Counted from the first letter of the stretch, positions 21,420 through 33,715 are shown. The stretch is DNA of 64,000 nucleotides from Chionoecetes opilio (GCA_016584305.1 JACEEZ010022698.1:62001-126000); one strand, 5' to 3'. Numbers and translations: made by a program. The notes: a model not told the origin generated them from the sequence alone.

Positions 21420-22930
21420 ATACCTTTGAAGAATCTTGCCCGTTATCGGCGGAGTTGAGGTGGTCCTCCACTCATTCCAGGTGTAGTATGTAGCTCCCTG
21501 TTCCTTGCCTCCAGGACCACTGAAGGTAAAGTGTTGTCATGGGAGCTACTGTAGCCTGGCGTGGGTGGTTGGTCTGGGATGTCAGCCAGCCACTTGTCAA
21601 GGTGATGTTTGAAGGTGTCCGTGGTGACGCCCGTTAGGTTCCGAATGTGTCTTGGGGCACAATTGAAGAGCCGTACACCATTGTGGGAGAAGCGGTGGTG
21701 TATGAGTGTTTGTAGTCCTTTAGAGGAGGCGCATGTACTCTGTACATAGCACAGCCTGCCTCTTCTAGGGTTTTTGTTTTCCTCCATGCCTACTTTTGGA
21801 GCCAGACCCTCCAGGATTTTCCAGACATAGATTATGATGTACCTCTCTCGTCTGCGCTGCAGAGAGTAGAGGCCCAGTCTGTGCAGCCTCTCCCAGTAGT
21901 TGAGGTGCTGAAGACCATATATCTTGTTGGTATAGGTCCTTTGTGGTGCTTCCAGCAGGGTGATGTCCTTTTTTTTGTAGGGTGACCATAGTTGGCAGCA
22001 GTACTCTAGCCTTGGTCTTACTAAGGACTTCCATAGCGTCAGCATGCAGGATTCCTCCCTTGTACGGAATGTTCTCAGGACCCATCCTGCTAGCTGTCGC
22101 GCTGTCTGGGTGATGGTGGTGTAGTGTAGGGAGAAAGTTCCATCGCTGCTCATATACACCCCCAGGTCTTTTGTGAAGTCTTTTGTTTGTATGGTTTGGT
22201 GTTGATACATATATTGAGTGGTGGTCTTTATAAAGGTATTTCTGCCATATCTCAGAACTTCAAATTTTTCTCCGTTAAATTCCATATTGTTCTTTTCGGC
22301 CCACTCTATTATTGTATTGAGGTCCCACTGCAGTAGATCGGTGTCTGGGGATGTTTTTATTTTATGCCGTATACGGGTGTCGTCAGCAAATGAAGTAGCA
22401 GTGGAATATCTGAGATCTGTGTCAATGTCTGAGATCATTATCAGAAATAATAATGGGCCAAGCACAGATCCTTGGGGAACACCACTTATGACTTGACACT
22501 GTGATGACTGTTTACCATTTATGGTGACAACTTGGTGCCTGTTGGTGAGAAAACTGTGGATCCATCTCCCTACTCTGCCAGTTATGCCAAGGTTTCTTGA
22601 GTTTGTGGAGGAGAATGCCATGATCTACCTTGTCAAAAGCCTTGGCAAAGTCTAGGTAGATTACATCAGCATTATCTCCATCCTGAGTTGCTTCTAATAT
22701 AGCTTCATAGTGTTGTAGAAGCTCTGATAGGCAAGACCTGCCTCTTCTGAAGCCATGTTGTCCATCATTGAAGGCCCCTCTTTCTTCCAGGTGGTTTACC
22801 ATCTTGGCCCTCAGTATCCTTTCAAAGATCTTGATGACGTGTGATGTGAGGACCACTGGTCTGTATCTGCTTGCCTGTCCTTTGCTTGTCTCTCAGGTTT
22901 GTGGGTATAAGTTTTGCTACGTTGGGGTGC
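21420..22930 (-). pseudogene. 5'-truncated LINE, CR1/Jockey-type reverse transcriptase
   Basis: Two overlapping minus-strand frames make one decayed reverse transcriptase. 22512-22856 has RPVVLTS-like, HGFRRGRSCLSELL and DVIYLDFAKAFDKVDH; 21443-22621 continues with SGVPQGSVLGPLLFLI and the catalytic FADDTRI, the LGVYMSSDG strand, then RPRLEYCCQLWSP of the thumb and a long C-terminal tail. A one-base shift near 22600-22620 separates them. The upstream edge near 22930 is shifted and truncated, so endonuclease is missing. The 3' end runs into AAGGT steps near 21410. The product would copy its own RNA at a nicked genomic site; this copy cannot. Confidence 0.88.
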
Positions 22931-23340
22931 ATCATGTAGGTAGTAGGGGAGTACTACCATACCACCTGCCATACTACCTCACTGGGTGGCACGGTGGCTT
23001 CCTTGTTAATTAAAGGTGAGGTGGTGAGGTCAAAAGTGTGAATTGAGTCGGGTAATTACTAGGGAGTGGCGGATCTGTTTAACTAAGGGTTGGGCTATGC
23101 TTACTCAGGTCAAATATCCTCTACACGTCCACACATACTCTCCCAGTCTTCATTGAGTATTGACCTCGTGAGTAGCAAGTGCAGTGGAAGTCAAAGTAGT
23201 TGGAGTAGCAAAGACACTCTACAACAAGATACCTCACTCGCGGTCCCTCCAATGCAACTTCTGTTATCCGCCGACGGTGGCGCCGCCGTGCGGCAGGTGT
23301 TGTACCAGCCTGCTGGCCCATTCACTTGCTGCATATGACC
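22931..23340. other. Unassigned sequence
   Basis: Contains an inverted GGTAGTA/TACTACC cluster at 22935-22980. The frame at 23121-23321 (-) has no recognised domain. Confidence 0.35.
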
Positions 23341-23870
23341 AAAGAATATTTACTTAAACTCTTCGCCATTTAAAACTTTGTGAGTCAACATTTACCATGA
23401 AACATATCAATAGAAGCGCAATTTGATTAGCTTTCCATTGATATATTTCGTTTTCTGATAAATGAATTACAACCATGCATACATTACCGTTAACTAAATA
23501 AATAACATCATCAATCGGGTCATTTTCCCAATTGATGATGTTATTTATTCACTTATTTATTTCGTTTTCTGATAAATGAATTAGCACCATGCTTTAGCAA
23601 CATTTTAGTTAACTAAATAAATAACATCATCAATTGGGAAAATTATCCGATTGATGATGTTATTTATTTAGTTAACGGTAATGTATGCATGGTTCTAAGT
23701 CATTTATCAGAAAACGAAATATATCAATGGAAAGCTAATCAAATTGCGCTTCTATTGACATGTTTCATGGTAAATGTTGACTCGCAAAGTTTTAAATGGC
23801 GAAGAGTTGAAGTGAATAATAAGTTCATGCATATTTCTTCAGTCTCGTAATGGCATTTCTTTAGCATCCG
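23341..23870. repeat. Long palindrome with internal palindromes
   Basis: 23345-23560 and 23615-23830 are nearly identical inverted arms. Each arm contains a smaller hairpin around ATAACATCATCAAT...ATTGATGATGTTAT, and TTTCGTTTTCTGATAAATGA occurs three times plus inverted. The block is homologous to 2755-3250. The right end continues into sequence like the outer arm of the 2.7-5.0 kb element (TGCATATTTCTTCAG). Confidence 0.85.
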
Positions 23871-23991
23871 GCAATATATCTATTTTTAACCCAAACGTAT
23901 GGGGTTGTGGTGTGGTTGTGGTCGGGAGTTGAAATATCTGGCGCGAATGGCACCAAACAGCTAGCGAGAGACTGCTGAGGTAGGGTGAGGG

Positions 23992-24212
23992 ATGCCACTC
24001 CTTGGATTTTTCCAAGATTTTGAGGGGATTATTCAAGTATTTCTCCAGTAGTTTATCTCAAGGTAAGCATAGGTACCGTTGTACCGTACCTTGAGATAAA
24101 CTACAGGAGAAATACTTGAATAATCCCTCCAAAAGTCCCAAGATAGACAAAAAATATCCCAACACCAGGACCTAAATCTCAAGACCTTGGGAAAAAACCC
24201 AAGGAGTGGTAT
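23992..24212. repeat. Strong hairpin
   Basis: 24015-24065 (GGGGATTATTCAAGTATTTC to TCTCAAGGTA) is repeated inverted at 24095-24142 with about 30 bases between. Outside it, CCACTCCTTGG is also inverted near 24195-24212. It could extrude as a cruciform; no gene. Confidence 0.8.
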
Positions 24213-24394
24213 ATCTCTGTGTACAGCGTAGTTAGGCAGATGGTGGTGTGTTATCGAGGGCTGACATCAAGGCGAATATGTGACACAGTTTGTAAACTTC
24301 TACGAATGTTGGCGCGGATTTTTGTATGCAATTGAAAATTGCGCTTCTGGAAGGCTTGCCACAGTCGCTCAGCAGAGCTTTCCGGAAGGCTTGC

Positions 24395-24530
24395 CACAGC
24401 CCACGGGTTAATAACGAAATTCAGCTAGGCTGCACTAGAAGCTGCAGTAAAACAACAAGCTACTACTAAGAAGAACACGTGTGGCAGTCACGCGCCGGCA
24501 TCAGTCACTACCGGCAGACGTCAGACAGTC
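24395..24530 (+). repeat. Dispersed repeat, inverted partner at 27882-28013
   Basis: Shares GTTATTAACC, GCTGCACTAGAAGCTGCAGT, GTGACTGCC and GACGTCAGACAG (inverted) with 27882-28013. Together they flank the DIRS remnant and the SINE but in an order that does not form a simple pair of TIRs. Confidence 0.65.
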
Positions 24531-24699
24531 ATACCCATCCCAAAAAGCTACCCCGGGGAAAGGGGCTGAAAACTTGGTGGTGAAGGAAGGGTGGGAGGCC
24601 GACGGCCGTGCACTAGACCTGTCGTGGACCCAAAAATAGGCTTTTCATACTTCAAAGCCATCATTTTAGGTCCCCTTAGAGCTAGCTACCTGCCACTAG

Positions 24700-26250
24700 G
24701 AGATGGGGCAAGAAGCTCCCCGCCCCCGTGGGGAGAAAAAAGGGCAACTGGACGAGAAACAAAAAAAAAAAAAAGTACTCGCAAGAATCAAGTGGAGACG
24801 CCATGGGCAGACCCAGTGTCCACCACTCCAGCCCCACCAGACGGAGGGAGACCCAGGGCAACACAGGGTGAGTCCACGACGGAGTGAGACAGGTAATGAG
24901 CCACGAGGCACGAGGCCATATTCCACTGTCCCCCTTCCTGCACCCTCTCCAAGGAATGCATGCGGAGGAAGGCTAGAGACGCCGCCACGCCCCGGACCCC
25001 AGACGTCACGGGCGCGAGGGACGTGACCCGGGTCGGCCGACTCGATGACCCCCCGGAGCCGGCCGGCAATCCCCCTGGTGTAGAGGGGACGACCCGTGAC
25101 AGGGTCGCGGAACAGCACCTGCGGGTCACTCGCCCAGGACTCAGATTTATCCATGTAACATCTGACCGCCGAAGCACAAGGGGTGGGCGGCATCCCCATC
25201 AGTCCAGGCCGGCACCACGACCGGCTGGAGACGGCGGTCCTCCCGCTCGTTCTTACCCGGCACCTTGGGCGAGAGGGAGAGGGAGACAGCGGAACCGTCC
25301 TGCGAGAAGGTAGTCCACTGGGGGAAACGGGTCATCGCCCTCAGCTGAGACGCTGGAAACCCTGTAGCCAGGGCCACCAGGAAGAAGGCCTTCTGAAAGA
25401 GGCGACGTCCAGTAGTGCCGGACCGAAACTGGTCGCTCTGGAGGAACCGGAGGACCTTCTCCAGGGACCAGAAGGGGCCAGGACGACGGGGAGGGGGGTT
25501 CTGGTGGAATAAACCCCTCTTCAGCAGGGTCACAGAACGCCGGTCCAGGACCAAACTCCAGCCGTATTGGAGGGGGTCAGCCAGGGCCGCCAGGTGAGTG
25601 GAGAGAGTAGCGGAGGACCTCCCACGGTCGTGGGCCAGGAAGGAGAGGAAATCCAGGACAACTGACTCTGAGACGTCGCAGAGGCCCTTGAGTTTGAGGA
25701 ACGACTGAAAGTGGGACTGATACTGTCTAGTAGAGGACGGGCAGAGGGTCGCCAACATGTCCTCCGCTACCGTGGCCGAGACCGACCTACGGAGGGAGGT
25801 ACGGAGAAACTCCAGGCGTGTAGCTTCAAGGTGGAGAGAAGCCTGGCCGGGAGTTCCTCCAACAGAGCGAGGGCCGCCAGAGGAACAGGGGCGGGACACC
25901 ATGTGCCCGGGGGCGGGACACTTGGCGATGAGGAGGTGATATCGGCACATAATGTGCACCAATTAAAAGGAAGACTGGATAAATGTAGTAACGGAGACGG
26001 GACCACACGAGTGTAGCTCAGGCCCTGTAAAACACAACTAGGTAAATAGGTAAATACCTTCAGGATGACGCTGGTGCAGGGAGGCGGAAACAGGTAAGCA
26101 TGGCACCACCTGTTCCAGTCTGCCTTGAGGGCCGCCGCGCCCCGCACCTGTCCGTGCCCACCTCCTCAAAAAGGTCTGCAGTTGGGCAGAGCGCCTGGAC
26201 GCGAAGAGGTCCACCTCCGGAGTGCCCCACGGCCTCAAGAAGTTCAATAT
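24700..26250 (-). pseudogene. DIRS-like retrotransposon 3' half: RNase H end and tyrosine recombinase
   Basis: Minus-strand frames join as a decayed DIRS element. 26038-26247 has WGTPEVDLFASRRSAQL, the segment after RNase H; 25990-26147 has ALKADWNRWCHAYLFPPP. 25147-25962 is the recombinase N-terminal and core-binding part (SSTRQYQSHFQSFLKL, SLSPKVPGKNERED with the catalytic-type Lys). 24788-25199 shifts frame twice and keeps GHVPRARDV (His and Arg) and QWNMASCLVAHYLSH (Tyr). The first catalytic Arg of the usual GFRASQL is Pro here (GFPASQL). DIRS recombinases insert circular DNA without target duplication. At least three shifts, one substitution and an insert near 25955-26065 make it inactive. 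Confidence 0.85.
25955..26065 (+). repeat. Small insert related to the LINE tail at 52295-52370
   Basis: Carries GACGGGACC, GTGTA and CAACTAGGTAAATAGGTAAA; the reverse complement of 52295-52350 has the same order. It interrupts the DIRS reading frame, so it is probably a truncated LINE 3' end inserted later. Confidence 0.55.
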
Positions 26251-26259
26251 GAGGTACTC

Positions 26260-26999
26260 AGAACAGCCAGAACAGGTGTGTCTTTCAGTCTGATTATAAA
26301 TGTGGGACTTTGTGAGTTTCTTGCAAATCCACTGTAGTTTTTTCGGATTGGACAGTTTGGAACAATTAAGTTATAAATTGTTTATTTGCTATTTGCTAGG
26401 TAAAACAAGTCTTTGTTGTAGGTCTGTGTATTCTTCTTGAATCAATTTATTACGGAATTTTTTTTTTTTACTGTTTAAGTAACATTTTTGTTATACAATG
26501 CTGTAGTGGATCACCCCATGCCTTGTACAGATCACCCCCGGTGGGGTGATCCGTACAGATCACTCCTTTGTGCGCTTAAGGCCCATTTGTAACCCGTGAA
26601 AATAACCAAATTCCGTTCCAACGATAACTATATTGATATTTTAAATAAAAAATCTTAAATGCTATCAGTACTGTTAGAAAACCCTTCATTTACCTTTTGC
26701 ACACTAATATCTTCTAAATTCAATGTTTATCCCGTCTCTTCACTAATGAAAAGTACTGTTTTTAAGTAAAATAACTACATTTGAAAGTTTACGGGAACAC
26801 GGGAACATAGGAAAAAAATATAAAAGAACGCGTAAAACCGGGAGCGCGCAGGAGCAACACCTCCCCGTCCGACAGCTGGTGAGAGACTGAAGCTGAGCGA
26901 ACGTTTTGAGAAGACGTCAAGACGGTTAGCTGGGTTTAGACCGTTGTTCGGTTCCCAGCTCAGATCTACCTATTTCTGCCTCCAAGGCACGTGTGGCTC
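26260..26999. other. AT-rich sequence, no gene seen
   Basis: A GGATCACCCC...GGGGTGATCC inverted repeat lies near 26508-26555. Otherwise no frame or repeat is recognised. Confidence 0.4.
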
Positions 27000-27166
27000 G
27001 CCCCTGTGCTAAACTGGAACCAAAACAAAAAATTATTGATTATCGCTAGTTTGGAACCAAAAGTATCGGCGATACCGATGAATCGATAACGCGGGAATTT
27101 TTTTATCGGATAACCGATAACCCGATATCGTTATCGCGATAATTTATCGCGATAACGCCCACCTAT
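27000..27166. mobile_element. hAT-like element end, CGATAACG-rich
   Basis: 27060-27160 is a nest of TATCG/CGATA palindromes (GATAATTTATCGCGATAACG) finishing CCCACCTATG. Its reverse complement, starting GGTGGGCG, looks like the terminus of hAT-type elements known from many animals. The other end is not seen. Confidence 0.4.
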
Positions 27167-27434
27167 GCGTAGGCGTATCCCCAGGCGCCAGAAATCACCA
27201 CGGTCCCTCTGCCCACCCTGAAAAGTAAGGCCAAGAGGGCAGGGACAGGCACAGGCTGAAAAATGGTACACACTGCCGTCCCCAAAAAGTGGGAACGATG
27301 AGGGAGTCGCTCGCCCCGCCACGTAATCCCATGAATGGATTTCCGGGGCAACAGTAAACGGTGAAAAACATCTAAACCCCACACTCCCCCATCTAAAACA
27401 TGACAAATCAAACAGTTAGGGGAGTTTTGGGGTT

Positions 27435-27790
27435 ATGGGGAGGTGGTAGCAGAGTGGTTAGCGTCACTGGGTGGCGTTCTCGAAGGCCCGAGTTCGATCC
27501 CGAGTGAGACCCATAAATCCACTTAAAATCTTTCTGCACCGTCGAGTGGCCTGAGAACACCCACATGCTGCCCATTAACTCTACCTTCGATTGCGAGTGC
27601 ATTGAAGGACACAGGGGGGCGGCATGAGCCTCTAATTACAGGCGTCACTATAAAAATCCTGCCAGCGCCACCACGGGCGAGGGCCAACCATCACAGTCCT
27701 CATGTGAACCTCCAAGGTCTACCATCCCACCTCTGGAGGTCACTGCCTGCACACGCTATAGGCATAGATGTAAAAAACACAAAAAAACAA
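27435..27790 (+). mobile_element. tRNA-derived SINE, copy 1
   Basis: Starts with a tRNA-like head: A box around GGTAGCAGAGTGGTTAGCG (27444-27462) and B box GAGTTCGATCCCG (27490-27502). The body holds CACCGTCGAGTGGCCTGAGA, CGATTGCGAGTGCATTG, GGGGGGCGGCATGAGCCTCT and CACCACGGGCGAGG, and ends in A-rich AAAAAACAC steps. Two more copies lie at 60786-61300. Such elements are transcribed by RNA polymerase III and moved by LINE machinery. It does not fold as a functional tRNA. Confidence 0.85.
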
Positions 27791-27881
27791 GTTGCTCACC
27801 CTAGTAGTGACCAGAGTGTCAACAACACATGTAGCAGGAGAAAGGCCGGTCGGTGTTGATGATGCGATGGGCAAAAACAGA

Positions 27882-28013
27882 ATAGCTGTCTGACGTCTGC
27901 CGATGGTGACTTATGCCGGCGCGTGACTGCCAGATGTGTTCTTCTACTTAGTAGTTAGTTCTTTTACTGCAGCTTCTAGTGCAGCCTGGCTTAATTTTGT
28001 TATTAACCAGATG
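27882..28013 (-). repeat. Dispersed repeat, inverted partner of 24395-24530
   Basis: Reverse complement of the 24395-24530 block with about 10-15 percent differences by eye. A separate shared piece, GCTCTAAGGGGACCTAAAAT at 28089-28108, matches the inverse of 24660-24680. Confidence 0.65.
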
Positions 28014-28109
28014 TGAAATAAGGCTGCCAGATTACCCAGGGTTTCCCCTGGTTGGCGATCGATGCTCTCTCTGTAGCTAGTGCACTAGCTCTAAGGGGAC
28101 CTAAAATGC

Positions 28110-28681
28110 TGTATAAGAATATAACAGTATAATGCTCTATTACCCACCACTGATCTCATCTTAGAATATATGCCCTCATACCCTTCCATGTGGCATCAGA
28201 ATACCCCTGAGCTCTGCTTGTCTAATGCCCCCCGTTGGTAGATGCCCCGTGGATGGATAGGGAAGGGGAGGGATGACGTATGTAACTTCTTACGCCTCGC
28301 ATGTCTGTGTTTTGAGACATACTCTACTGAGGGTTTCTCCCCCTTGTAGTCCGCCCTAACAACAGTCTATGTAGCCTACTGTAATCTATTCATGTGTGTG
28401 TTTGTGTGTGTGTGTGTGTGTGTGTTTCAAAATAACCTCAACTGATAAAACCCCCAAAGGTTATGTGATCAAGTCAGTGTTCCTCTCCCTTACTGTGCCT
28501 CCCCAAGCCTGCATAATGTTCTACTCAAATATTCTATAACTACTTGGAGGTATCGGGTACAGTGTCAATCATTGTAGGTTTGTGATGTGTGGAGGAGCAC
28601 TTTTAAACCCTTGGTGTTTGTATATATTCCTATACACCAGTTAGCTGTCAGACAAAGATTGTATCGGCAATTTGATCTTTA

Positions 28682-28770
<89 letters not shown>

Positions 28771-29109
28771 AAGAACATAAGAATAAGAGAGAGGCAGATT
28801 AATAGCTCAACTTCAGAGAACAACAAGGCTAATGATACACAGGGTATTGCCTTGCGACACTTTCTCCAGTATTGACCAAGGACGTGGATACATAATTCAG
28901 ACTTGACTAATTAGCAAACTAGGAATTCATTATTCATCTGTACAATGTTAAACTCCTCTTAGGAATTGCTTATTGCTGATGAAACAATCTGCTGCATCAA
29001 TGCCTACATCACATACATACACACATACAGCTTTTAGAATGACCAAATATCTATCCTATGTACACACACAACACACATACACGCACACACACACACACAC
29101 ATACATATA

Positions 29110-29142
<33 letters not shown>

Positions 29143-29300
29143 CTGTATATATACTCGGATCATGTATGTACATTCTATAGCTTTAAAAGTCTAAAAATAT
29201 GTTTCTTGGATGGTGTGTCCTGCCTGTAATTATCAGCTGCACTGTCAAGCCTTGACCTACCAGGGATAAGCATGATTACTGCTAAACCTTATTCTTAATG
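28110..29300. repeat. Spacer with GT, GA, CA and TA microsatellites
   Basis: (GT)n at about 28393-28424, (GA)n at 28684-28767 and a mixed CA then TA run at 29075-29145. No gene is seen between them; the open frames across them are simple-repeat translations. Confidence 0.85.
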
Positions 29301-29309
29301 GAATTTATG

Positions 29310-29895
29310 GACTATCAGCTAGAGTACCCTGGCATTACACCCACACAGTGCCATGTATCAGCTAGAGTACCCTGGCATTACACCCACACAGTGCCATGTA
29401 TCAGCTAGAGTACCCTGGCATTACACCCACACAGTGCCATGTATCAGCTAGAGTACCCTGGCATTACACCCACACAGTGCATGTATCAGCTAAGTACCCT
29501 GGCATTACACCCACACAGTGCCATGTATCAGCTAGAGTACCTGGCATTACACCACACAGTGCCATGTATCAGCTAGAGTACCCTGGCATTACACCCACAC
29601 AGTGCCATGTATCAGCTAGAGTACCCTGGCATTACACCCACACAGTGCCATGTATCAGCTAGAGTACCCTGGCATTACACCCACACAGTGCCATGTATCA
29701 GCTAGAGTACCCTGGCATTACACCCACACAGTGCCATGTATCAGCTAGAGTACCCTGGCATTACACCCCACACAGTGCCATGTATCAGCTAGAGTACCCT
29801 GGCATTACACCCACACAGTGCCATGTATCAGCTAGAGTACCCTGGCATTACACCCACACAGTGCCAAGTATCAGCTAGAGTACCCTGGCATTACG
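29310..29895. repeat. 43-bp minisatellite, about 13 copies
   Basis: The unit runs ATCAGCTAGAGTACCCTGGC then ATTACACCCACACAGTGCCATGT. A few units have one-base losses or gains. It starts in single-copy sequence and ends at GTCAGCACAGTTTTG. Confidence 0.95.
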
Positions 29896-30520
29896 TCAGC
29901 ACAGTTTTGTTTCAACAATTATGCTCAGATAACACCTAGGCTACATTTTGCAGGTCTACACAAACATTTTGTATTTTAAAAACTTAATGAAACAGATATT
30001 CAAATCAACAAAATCAAAATGCACAATATAACACTAAGGAATTCAAACTCTTTGAAGTGTAAGACATTCTGTATGAAAATCCTGAACTACTTTTTATGAC
30101 AAAATTACCAATAATTTTCATAGGCATAAAGATATTAATCAGTAACTATAATACATGTTAGCATAGAATATTGAGTCATTGTGAAGCTGTGAAACAGTTT
30201 ACTCTTCCGGGTGTTTAAAATCATTATTACTGTCATTGCTGCCTAAAAGAAGAAATTTCCCTACGCAATTCTATGGTTCACTCATGATGCAACACATGAA
30301 ACAAACATTCTTCTTACATTACTGCTGCTGTCAGCATCACTAGACGCTACTCTGCTTCATAAGGGTTGCCTACTTCCTGCACAGGGGAAGCAAACATCAG
30401 GAGCTGCAAACAATAAGTAAAGCCGCCTGGGCTCCGATGAGCGACTACGAGCATGAGTTACTAAAGGCACAGGCCTTGTGAGGGGCGAGGAGAGGTTATC
30501 TTGTACTCTGGGGCACGGCA
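29896..30520. other. AT-rich spacer, no gene recognised
   Basis: Unique-looking sequence without domains or repeats. The minus-strand frame near 30357-30520 only continues the repeat frame of the next array. Confidence 0.4.
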
Positions 30521-30524
30521 CTGT

Positions 30525-32575
30525 ACACCACAACACTGCCTGTACACTGTACACTGTACACAACACTGCCTGTACACTGTACACTGTATACAACACTGCC
30601 TGTACACTGTACACTGTACACTGTACACAACACTGCCTGTACACTGTACACTGTACACAACACTGCCTGTACACTGTACACTGTACACAACACTGCCTGT
30701 ACACTGTACACAACACTGCCTGTACACTGTCAAAACACTGTACACACACTGCACTGTACACTGTACACAACACTGCCTGTACACTGTACACACAAACACT
30801 GCCTGTACACTGTACACAACACTGCCTGTACACTGTACACAACACTGCCTGTACACTGTACACCAACACTGCCTGTACACTGTACACAACACTGCCTGTA
30901 CACTGTACACCAACACTGCCTGTACACTGTACACCAACACTGCCTGTACACTGTACACAACACTGCCTGTACACTGTACACAACACTGCCTGTACACTGT
31001 ACACAACACTGCCTGTACACTGTACACTGTACACAACACTGCCTGTACACTGTACACAACACTGCCTGTACACTGTACACAACACTGCCTGTACACTGTA
31101 CACAACACTGCCTGTACACTGTACACAACACTGCCTGTACACTGTACACAACACTGCCTGTACACTGTACACACACTGCCTGTACACGACAACACTGCCT
31201 GTACACTGTACACAACACTGCCTGTACACTGTACACAACACTGCCTGTACACTGTACACAACATGCTGTACACTGTACACTGTACACAACACTGCCTGTA
31301 CACTGTACACAACACTGCCTGTACACTGTACACACAACACTGCCTGTACACTGTACACAACACTGCCTGTACACTGTACACAACACTGCCTGTACACTGT
31401 ACACAACACTGCCTGTACACTGTACACCACAACACTGCCTGTACACTGTACACACAACACTGCTGTACACTGTACACAACACTGCCTGTACACTGTACAC
31501 ACACTGCCTGTACACTGTACAACACTGCCTGTACACTGTACACACAACACTGCCTGTACACTGTACACTGTACACAACACTGCCTGTACACTGTACACAA
31601 CACTGCCTGTACACTGTACACACAACACTGCCTGTACACTGTACACTTGTACCACAACACTGCCTGTACACTGTACACCAACACTGCCTGTACACTGTAC
31701 ACCACACTGCCTGTACACTGTACACCACAACACTGCCTGTACACTGTACACCACAACACTGCCTGTACACTGTACACCACACTGCCTGTACACTGTACAC
31801 AACACTGCCTGTACACTGTACACCACACTGCCTGTACACTGTACACAAACACTGCCTGTACACTGTACAACACTGCTGTACACTGTACACACACTGCCTG
31901 TACACTGTACACAACACTGCCTGTACACTGTACCACCACACTGCCTGTACACTGTACACAACACTGCCTGTACACTGTACACCACACTGCCTGTACACTG
32001 TACACACACTGCCTGTACACTGTACACACACTGCCTGTACACTGTACACAACACTGCCTGTACACTGTACACCACACTGCCTGTACACTGTACACAACAC
32101 TGCCTGTACACTGTACACACACACTGCCTGTACACTGTACACCACAACACTGCCTGTACACTGTACCACACACTGCCTGTACACTTACACTGTACACCAC
32201 AACACTGCCTGTACACTGTACACCACACTGCCTGTACACTGTACACCACCAACACTGCCTGTACACTGTACACAAACACTGCCTGTACACTGTACACCAC
32301 AAACACTGCCTGTACACTGTACACCACACTGCCTGTACACTGTACACTGTACACTGTACACCACACTGCCTGTACACTGTACACCACACTGCCTGTACAC
32401 TGTACACAACACTGCCTGTACACTGTACACCACAACACTGCCTGTACACTGTACACCACACTGCCTGTACACTGTACACAACACTGCCTGTACACTGTAC
32501 ACCACAACACTGCCTGTACACTGTACACAACACTGCCTGTACACTGTACACAACACTGCCTGTACACCGTACACC
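30525..32575. repeat. 23-bp minisatellite, roughly 85 copies
   Basis: The unit is ACACTGCCTGTACACTGTAC plus ACA, with extra TGTACACTG half units in places. It is full of TGTACA palindromes. All six frames are open because the unit has no stop in any phase and its length is not a multiple of three. Small indels (CCA, CACCA) vary the spacing. Confidence 0.95.
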
Positions 32576-32905
32576 ACAACACCAGTGCCTGGCAGCACGT
32601 GTACACCACAACACCAGTGCCTGGCAGCACGTGTACACCACAACACCAGTGCCTGGCAGCACGTGTACACCACAACACCAGTGCCTGGCAGCACGTGTAC
32701 ACCACAACACCAGTGCCTGGCAGCACGTGTACACCACAACACCAGTGCCTGGCAGCAGGTGTACACCACAACACCAGTGCCTGGCAGCACGTGTACACCA
32801 CAACACCAGTGCCTGGCAGCAGGTGTACACCACAGACACCCAGTGCCTGGCAGCACGTGTACACCACAACACCAGTGCCTGGCAGCAGGTGTACACCACA
32901 ATTCT
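32576..32905. repeat. 32-bp minisatellite, about 10 copies
   Basis: The unit is CACCACAACACCAGTGCCTG then GCAGCACGTGTA. It follows the 23-bp array without a gap and shares its GTGTACACCACA joint, so one array probably grew from the edge of the other. Confidence 0.95.
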
Positions 32906-33149
32906 ACCATACCTGCAAATGAGTTGATCTCATATTGCATCTGACTATTGATACCAAGACAATTCTAGTACACAGATTCACAAATCTTTATGCAGTAAAT
33001 TAGCTTTTGTTTACTACACTTCCTGCCATCCGTAAGCTTTCCATACAAAGTTTGTAAAATTCAATATGTACACACGCCAGACCAGTCACGAACAGACTGG
33101 AAAATTAATCACCAGTCCTTTTGTTTTGCCAGGGGAGTGTCATCTAGCC

Positions 33150-33715
33150 TGGCAGTGCCTGTGTGGCGTGCCTGTGTGCAGCGCAGTGCCTGTGTGGACG
33201 CGGCAGTGGTGCCGCTGGCAGTGCCTGTGTGGCGCGGCCGTGGTGCACAGCGGCAGTGCCTGTGTGGCAGTGCCTGTGTGGCAGTGCCTGTGTGGCGCGG
33301 CCGTGGTGCACAGCGGCAGTGCCTGTGTGGCGCGGCCGTGGTGCACAGCGGCAGTGCCTGTGTGGCGCGGCCGTGGTGCACAGCGGCAGTGCCTGTGTGG
33401 CGCGGCCGTGGTGCACAGCGGCAGTGCCTGTGTGGCGCGGCCGTGGTGCACAGCGGCAGTGCCTGTGTGGCAGTGCCTGTGTGGCGCGGCCGTGGTGCAC
33501 AGCGGCAGTGCCTGTGTGGCAGTGCCTGTGTGGCGCGGCCGTGGTGCACAGCGGCAGTGCCTGTGTGGCGCGTGCCGTGTGGTGCACGCGGCGTGCCTGG
33601 TGCACGCGGCAGTGCCGTGTAGGGCAGTGCCTGTGTGGCGACGGCCGTGGTGCACAGCGGCAGTGCCTGTGTGGCGCGGCCGTGGTGCACAGCGGCAGTG
33701 CCTGTGTGGCACACA
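33150..33715. repeat. 35-bp GC-rich minisatellite
   Basis: Composed of a 13-bp step GCAGTGCCTGTGT and a 22-bp step containing GGCGCGGCCGTGGTGCACAG, alternating. CpG-rich. Frames on both strands are open by composition only. Confidence 0.95.

Noticed and set aside
25147..25962. Bacterial or phage integrase
   Set aside because: The recombinase is followed upstream by the WGTPEVDLFAS segment typical of DIRS retrotransposons, in an arthropod context.
24395..28110. One large transposon bounded by the inverted repeats at 24395-24530 and 27882-28013
   Set aside because: A second shared piece (24660-24680 and 28089-28108) is in the wrong order for simple TIRs, and the ends show no duplication.
28641..28826. 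Leu-Ser or Arg-Glu repeat peptides
   Set aside because: Translation of the GA microsatellite.
30357..32944. Open frames of 484-836 residues on both strands
   Set aside because: They are translations of the 23-bp and 32-bp arrays; openness in all frames is a property of the unit.
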